In this document: positions 59,777 to 64,000 of the stretch, in pieces
Layout: every line of letters begins with the position of its first letter
Position numbering within the stretch: position 1 is the first letter of the stretch
Origin: an uncultured Porphyromonadaceae bacterium
Lineage (GTDB): Bacteria; Bacteroidota; Bacteroidia; Bacteroidales; Muribaculaceae
NCBI GenBank assembly: GCA_900546365.1
Contig: URCF01000006.1
Span: 1 to 64,000, forward strand
DNA length: 64,000 nt
Direction of reading: 5' to 3'
Position numbers and translations under genes: made by a program
The notes under the pieces: generated by a model
What the model was told of the DNA's origin: nothing
Databases searched by the model: none
The model's input: the letters and a program-made list of their open reading frames with translations, nothing else

Positions 59777-62302
59777 TCAATTATTTACAACCAATGTCAT
59801 GTTTGACTGCGGGTATCCGTCAACCATCAACGATGCCACGACGATGCCGCCCGGACAGTACATATTGACAGTCTGCTTTTTATCAACAATCGTCATATCC
59901 ACTTCCGCCTGCGACAATATCGCGCCCGACCACATATCAACAATCACAAGAGATGTTTTCCTGTTTTTATCTCTTGATGTAATCATGAGGTCAATCTCTA
60001 TGCGCGAACCGCCATGGGGATTACGATATGCTATCAGATGGCTTCCGAACGAGCCGTTCCCCGGGCCGTCATCATGCCGTCCACGATGGATATACGGAAT
60101 CTTATTGTGGTTATATACTGCAATATCCACATCGTCAGGCCGGTCAGTGTAATAGAATGCTTCTGTGCCATAATAGCGACACTGATAATTGTTGATTGAA
60201 TCGTTGAACGCTATATAGGCGGGTTCATCAAGAACAACGCTCAATCCGGTGTTGTCCCGTCCCAAAGTCACACCGGTCATCTGTGTCGGCATTTCCGTGT
60301 TGAACGACAGTCCCGGGTCAGCAAAACAATGCGTTACCCGACGAGTATAAAAATCTGTTGAAAGACTGTCTGCTGCGCCACATACATTATCTATTGGCAG
60401 ACCATTAATGCTGAAATCCAAAATTTCGCCCAATCGATGTAACGGTAATGTTCCGCCGTTTTGAGCGTATTCATCAAGATATGGGTTATTATTATATATG
60501 TCGAAGTTTAGTCGCGGCTCAGGCCAAAGCGCATTAAAGAACAAAGATGTCAGTTGGTCATTGATACCGCTGAGACCTGTATATGTTTGTGCATACACAC
60601 CAATTGCTCCTCCATTTTGGTGGGTCAGCATATTGCGCGTAAAGCAATCATCATCAGTATGGTTCCCGGTTTGACATGTTATACTGAATATAAGAGGTAA
60701 CTTACTCTGATTATTCAGTTGGTTAATCATATCCGACCCAAAATAGCCTTTCCTTTCGTATCCAGTCTCATTGGAGTGACCTACGCACCATCTGTCAGAA
60801 AAACCATGACCACGATACAACGCATATACTCTACCGTTATTTATAGCGTCACGAATATCCGTTGGTCCATGCCACCAAATAGATATGTCCGGCGCAAAAT
60901 CAACTGGAATGGAGTCTCCAGAACTATATTTTGTACTCCATCGAGCGGGTAAGCCTACATCATATAGATATGCGGTATATAGTCTATCTATGGAAATGTC
61001 TGTCACGCTTTCGACATGTTCCCGGACATCCTCGCAAGTTTTAACAAAACGACGGTCCTCTTCTCTGTCAGGACCATCAAGTTCTTGTATATAGGGATAG
61101 GGGGGGGCAATTCCTAAATGTTTTTCATCCTGAAAATAGCCGAAATGCATGGCTTTTTTATAGAAGTCTGCATCCAGCACCGGGCTTTTCTCATAGTTGA
61201 TAGTCTTGTCTATCACAGTTTGCAGTTGTTCTACCGTCCTGACCGGCCATCTGCCACGATAGATGTCGGGAATTATATCATCATCCCCATCCAAACATCC
61301 ATATTGAAAGTCCGTGATATAATCATAAACTTCATAATCTTTACGGCTTTCAATATATTTTTTATATCGTTTTTCCTCTCCGGGCACCTTGGAGTGGTCA
61401 CCCACTATCAGAAGATACATAAATGTATTGTTCATGAGAAACTGGTTGAAAACCGTCTCTTTGATTTTGTCGGGAGTCCAGTCATTGTCATATATAGCTG
61501 TCACATTGTACCCCAGCTGCTCCTTCCATTTTATGAAGTCACCGAGCGATTCCTCAAACTCAGGAACTGACAGTATCAGGTAGCCCGCATCAACTGCAGT
61601 GCATGTGCTGCTGTTGAGGCTATATGTGGCAATACCGTCATCGCTTGCGGCCTCATTATTAGGGTTCAGCAACGATCCCGGTTCGCGATATACCGCCTTG
61701 GCGCGGTTGCTTCCCCCATAGCTGATTTTATAGACCAGTTCGCTATAAGCTCTGACCGTCTGTTGTGAATAGTTGTATTGCAGAGGCTGCACCAAAATCC
61801 GCGCAACCGGTTGCAATCTGTACATCCCATCGGCCATCTTTTCCACCGGTGACTGGGGCATCATGCCGCTGAATGGATGGACAGCCTCGACATTGCCGGG
61901 GGTATGAATCGTTGTATCGCTGTCCGCAATTGGGAATCGGGCCGGCCCAATTCTGTACTCGTAATCCCTGTAGGTGGATGACACAATGGCAACGGTCGGC
62001 TCACTCCCTTTCGGCAGCACGAATGAATCGGAGTGGTAAGGAAGCTCAGGGGAGCCCGGCGTGGTCAGGGACGCAAAACCGGGCAAGTTCCAACGCACAT
62101 ATCCGGGGAACAGTTCGTCATCCACCACATCGGCGTGGTGGAACTTGTAAGTGACCAGGATTCCGTCAGAGAGTTTTTCTACTGAGCGTTCAACTGCCTC
62201 AGGGGTTGGGGCGGCAATCGGGATGCCGGTGCTGAGGTTGATAGTAGTGGCTGATGCACAGCATGTTGCCATCGCAAGAAGAATGGAGGGAATGATCTTC
62301 AT
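59777..62302 (-). CDS. Gingipain-like C25 cysteine peptidase, secreted
   Basis: 841 residues from ATG 62302, signal MKIIPSILLAMATCCASA. An N-terminal propeptide-like beta region of about 220 residues is followed by the C25 domain: VDAGYLILSVPEFEESLGDF, FMYLLIVGDHSKVP, the catalytic His in LYRGHGFSD and Cys in IFSITCQTGNH. After an Ig-like region the C-terminal end (VNMYCPGGIVVASLMVDGYP) looks like a sorting domain. It is shorter than PorU and not next to porV, so I take it as a cargo protease. The frame includes a run of eight C/G (61100-61107) coding APPYP. The middle is AT-rich, the N-terminal third GC-rich. Confidence 0.83.
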   Translation of the reverse strand: MKIIPSILLAMATCCASATTINLSTGIPIAAPTPEAVERSVEKLSDGILVTYKFHHADVVDDELFPGYVRWNLPGFASLTTPGSPELPYHSDSFVLPKGSEPTVAIVSSTYRDYEYRIGPARFPIADSDTTIHTPGNVEAVHPFSGMMPQSPVEKMADGMYRLQPVARILVQPLQYNYSQQTVRAYSELVYKISYGGSNRAKAVYREPGSLLNPNNEAASDDGIATYSLNSSTCTAVDAGYLILSVPEFEESLGDFIKWKEQLGYNVTAIYDNDWTPDKIKETVFNQFLMNNTFMYLLIVGDHSKVPGEEKRYKKYIESRKDYEVYDYITDFQYGCLDGDDDIIPDIYRGRWPVRTVEQLQTVIDKTINYEKSPVLDADFYKKAMHFGYFQDEKHLGIAPPYPYIQELDGPDREEDRRFVKTCEDVREHVESVTDISIDRLYTAYLYDVGLPARWSTKYSSGDSIPVDFAPDISIWWHGPTDIRDAINNGRVYALYRGHGFSDRWCVGHSNETGYERKGYFGSDMINQLNNQSKLPLIFSITCQTGNHTDDDCFTRNMLTHQNGGAIGVYAQTYTGLSGINDQLTSLFFNALWPEPRLNFDIYNNNPYLDEYAQNGGTLPLHRLGEILDFSINGLPIDNVCGAADSLSTDFYTRRVTHCFADPGLSFNTEMPTQMTGVTLGRDNTGLSVVLDEPAYIAFNDSINNYQCRYYGTEAFYYTDRPDDVDIAVYNHNKIPYIHRGRHDDGPGNGSFGSHLIAYRNPHGGSRIEIDLMITSRDKNRKTSLVIVDMWSGAILSQAEVDMTIVDKKQTVNMYCPGGIVVASLMVDGYPQSNMTLVVNN

Positions 62303-62409
62303 GGAGTCGGTAGATTGGTTAGTTGTTGATAATCGGCTGCAAGTTAACAATTAAATGGCGAAAAATCAACCGAATGACTCAAAAAACAACCAAATACACA
62401 ATTTTTTTG

Positions 62410-62417
62410 TATCTTTG
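62410..62417 (+). promoter_or_regulatory. -7 box of the Wzi-family gene
   Basis: TATCTTTG, 20 bases before the ATG at 62438; the -33 region has no TTG. Confidence 0.5.
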
Positions 62418-62437
62418 GGGCTGTCAACAATTTTGCT

Positions 62438-63961
62438 ATGAATATTCTTCATTCCACCACATTAGCTCTTGCACTTGTGTGCGGTGCGCAATCCACTGTG
62501 GCACAGTCGGAACAGCCGTCAACGCAGCGCGACAGCGTGTTCAGCTACAGTGCTGAGGCGCAGGCCACGTTCTCGTCGGGCAACCATGCCCCTCTGTGGC
62601 TCGGAGCCAACAAGTATGGCCTGTCATCACAGCGACCCAACTACGGAATCCTCCGCGCCGGAGTGTTCCGCCATATCGACTATAAGCCCCGGTTTTCGTG
62701 GGGCGCGGCAGTGGACCTCGCCACCGGTTACGACCTCACATCACCGTTTGTCATCCAGCAGCTGTATGGCGCAGTGCGCTGGCGATCCCTGCAGCTCGTT
62801 GTGGGTTCGCGGGAACATACCGAAGGGTTTGTTGACGACCGCCTCAGCTCGGGCGACCTTCTGCTGAGCCCCAATGCGAGGCCGATACCGCAGGGTCGCC
62901 TTGAGATGCCGCATTTCGAGCCGGTGCCGTTCACCAAAGGGTGGTTGGCAGTGAAGGGATATGTGTCGTTCGGACTGTTCACCGACAGCCATTGGCAACA
63001 CTCATGGGTGGATATGTCGCTTCCGGGCGCCAAGCGTTCCGACCACAGGCTGTACCATTCCAAGGGACTGTTCATCCGGATAGGCCGCGATGACAAATTC
63101 CCTCTCAGCTTCGAGGGAGGCCTGGAGATGGCGGCTCAGTTTGGCGGCTCGGTCTATAAGCGTTCGCTCACCGCGCCCTACGAGCTTACGCTCATCAAGA
63201 TGCCTAACGGGTGGAAACATTGGGCCAAGGTGGTCATCCCCATGGGTGGCAACCAAGGCGGCGGTAACGGACTGATAGGCGAAGAGACGAACGTGACCGG
63301 CAACCATACCGGACAATGGTCGGCAGCACTCAAATGGGACGACAAGGAACGCGACTGGAGCGCAAGACTCTACTACCAGCATTTCTTCGAGGACCACTCG
63401 ATGATGTTTTTCGACTATATGTGGCGCGACATGCTGCTGGGCCTCGAGGTGAAGCTCCCCTCCAACCCTATAGCCACCAAGGTGGTGTATGAATATATCA
63501 ACACACGCGACCAGAGCGCACCCATCTACTGGGACCACACCGCATACGTGCCCGAGCAGGTGAGCGGCCGCGACAATTACTACAATCATTATCTCGATGT
63601 GGGGTCAAGCCACTGGGGCAACGGCCTCGGCAACCCCCTGCTCGTGTCGCCAATCTACAATTCCAACCACGAGCTCTATTTCTACCACAACCGCATCAAG
63701 GGCCACCATATAGGCGTGGAAGGCAACCCCACCAAGCAGATAGGGTACCGGATGCTGCTGTCGCTGTGGCGCAGCTGGGGCACCTACGATATGCCCACTT
63801 CCGAAATCATGCACAGCTTCAGCGCATTGTGGGAGATAGACTATCACCCCGCCAAGCTCAGCGGATGGAGCGGAAGCCTCGGCCTCGGCCTTGATGCCGG
63901 AGCACTGCTCAGCCCGAGCTTCGGTGTCCAGTTATCAATCAAAAAAACAGGATGGCTATGA
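62438..63961 (+). CDS. Wzi-family capsule assembly outer-membrane protein
   Basis: 507 residues, signal MNILHSTTLALALVCGAQST and cleavage near VAQ. The mature protein is an 18-strand-type barrel; blocks such as SSGNHAPLWLGANKYGLSS, PIPQGRLEMPHFEPVPFTKG and LYYQHFFEDHSMMFFDYMWR fit the Bacteroidetes Wzi-like family (capsule assembly Wzi). E. coli Wzi is an outer-membrane lectin that anchors group 1 capsule; here the exact role is unknown. It is the first gene of a plus-strand unit leaving the window. Confidence 0.82.
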   Translation: MNILHSTTLALALVCGAQSTVAQSEQPSTQRDSVFSYSAEAQATFSSGNHAPLWLGANKYGLSSQRPNYGILRAGVFRHIDYKPRFSWGAAVDLATGYDLTSPFVIQQLYGAVRWRSLQLVVGSREHTEGFVDDRLSSGDLLLSPNARPIPQGRLEMPHFEPVPFTKGWLAVKGYVSFGLFTDSHWQHSWVDMSLPGAKRSDHRLYHSKGLFIRIGRDDKFPLSFEGGLEMAAQFGGSVYKRSLTAPYELTLIKMPNGWKHWAKVVIPMGGNQGGGNGLIGEETNVTGNHTGQWSAALKWDDKERDWSARLYYQHFFEDHSMMFFDYMWRDMLLGLEVKLPSNPIATKVVYEYINTRDQSAPIYWDHTAYVPEQVSGRDNYYNHYLDVGSSHWGNGLGNPLLVSPIYNSNHELYFYHNRIKGHHIGVEGNPTKQIGYRMLLSLWRSWGTYDMPTSEIMHSFSALWEIDYHPAKLSGWSGSLGLGLDAGALLSPSFGVQLSIKKTGWL

Positions 63962-64000
63962 AACATAAAACCCTCACCACCATACTCCTCACCACCATAC
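63958..64000 (+). CDS. Start of an exported protein, cut by the window end
   Basis: ATG at 63958 overlaps the Wzi stop (ATGA) and opens MKHKTLTTILLTTI, which looks like the beginning of a signal peptide. Nothing more can be said. Confidence 0.6.
   Translation, partial: MKHKTLTTILLTTI

Noticed and set aside
61100..61107. Frameshift in the C25 gene at the C8 run
   Set aside because: The frame is open through the run and both catalytic residues lie in the same frame; only the potential for slippage remains.
59777..62302. PorU, the type IX sortase
   Set aside because: Although C25-type, the protein is shorter than PorU, carries its own sorting-like C-terminus and lies far from porV.

Overview
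The window reads as chromosomal DNA of a gut Bacteroidales bacterium, most likely a member of the Muribaculaceae (S24-7) or a close relative. Signs are: Bacteroidetes-type promoters (TTG about 19-21 bases before TAnnTTTG) in front of many genes and little visible Shine-Dalgarno sequence; type IX secretion (PorV plus several large secreted proteins with C-terminal sorting-like domains); a three-gene fumarate reductase; a two-subunit 2-oxoacid:ferredoxin oxidoreductase; cytochrome bd with a DUF4492 partner; and families typical of the phylum (DUF3098, DUF4492, Wzi, BspA-type LRR, gingipain-like C25). The genus is an inference.

Layout. 1-4300 (minus): cvpA-sufB-sufC-sufD-sufS, Fe-S cluster assembly, with sufS cut by the window edge. 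4300-4580: an intergenic stretch with 9-base repeats and a strong small-RNA candidate with its own promoter and terminator. 4584-9424: dGTPase convergent with a large GH2 beta-galactosidase. 9529-15577 (plus): DUF5715 lipoprotein, AsmA-like protein, HAD phosphatase, aroB. 15586-20475 (minus): aldose epimerase, an unusual membrane protein with an ExbD-like tail, a 349-base stretch holding a duplicated copy of the cydB 3' end and a gene remnant, then cydB, cydA and a DUF4492 protein. 20612-20686: tRNA-Val(TAC). 20843-27862 (minus): a nine-gene run ftsX-DUF3098-uppP-truB-queA-yigZ-hypothetical-cyclophilin-M16 peptidase. 28105-28705 (plus): rplU-rpmA. 28809-36657 (minus): a small sorting-domain-like protein and a two-gene unit of a secreted M6 protease and a 1509-residue adhesin-like protein. 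36910-40566 (minus): frdCAB. 40731-42570: acyltransferase, then a lipoprotein gene flanked by two copies of the acyltransferase 3' end. 42570-54331 (minus): ispF, porV, korBA, pyrC, a dolichol-phosphate-mannose-synthase-like GT2, an outer-membrane barrel and a TPR protein. 54433-57672 (plus): Ig-like lipoprotein, rex, a degenerate FAH-fold protein. 57656-62302 (minus): birA, BspA-like LRR protein, C25 peptidase. 62438-64000 (plus): Wzi-family protein and the first codons of another exported protein.

Functionally much of the window is anaerobic or micro-oxic energy metabolism (frd, kor, cyd, suf, rex) plus cell-envelope biogenesis and type IX secretion cargo. No phage, CRISPR array, IS element or integrase is visible. 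The most unusual signals are small: two places where about 50-60 bases from the 3' end of a gene, including a palindrome, are duplicated on the far side of a short AT-rich stretch (cydB with a truncated ATPase remnant; acyltransferase with a lipoprotein), the small-RNA candidate at about 4498-4570, and three degenerate 9-base repeat tracts in intergenic DNA.
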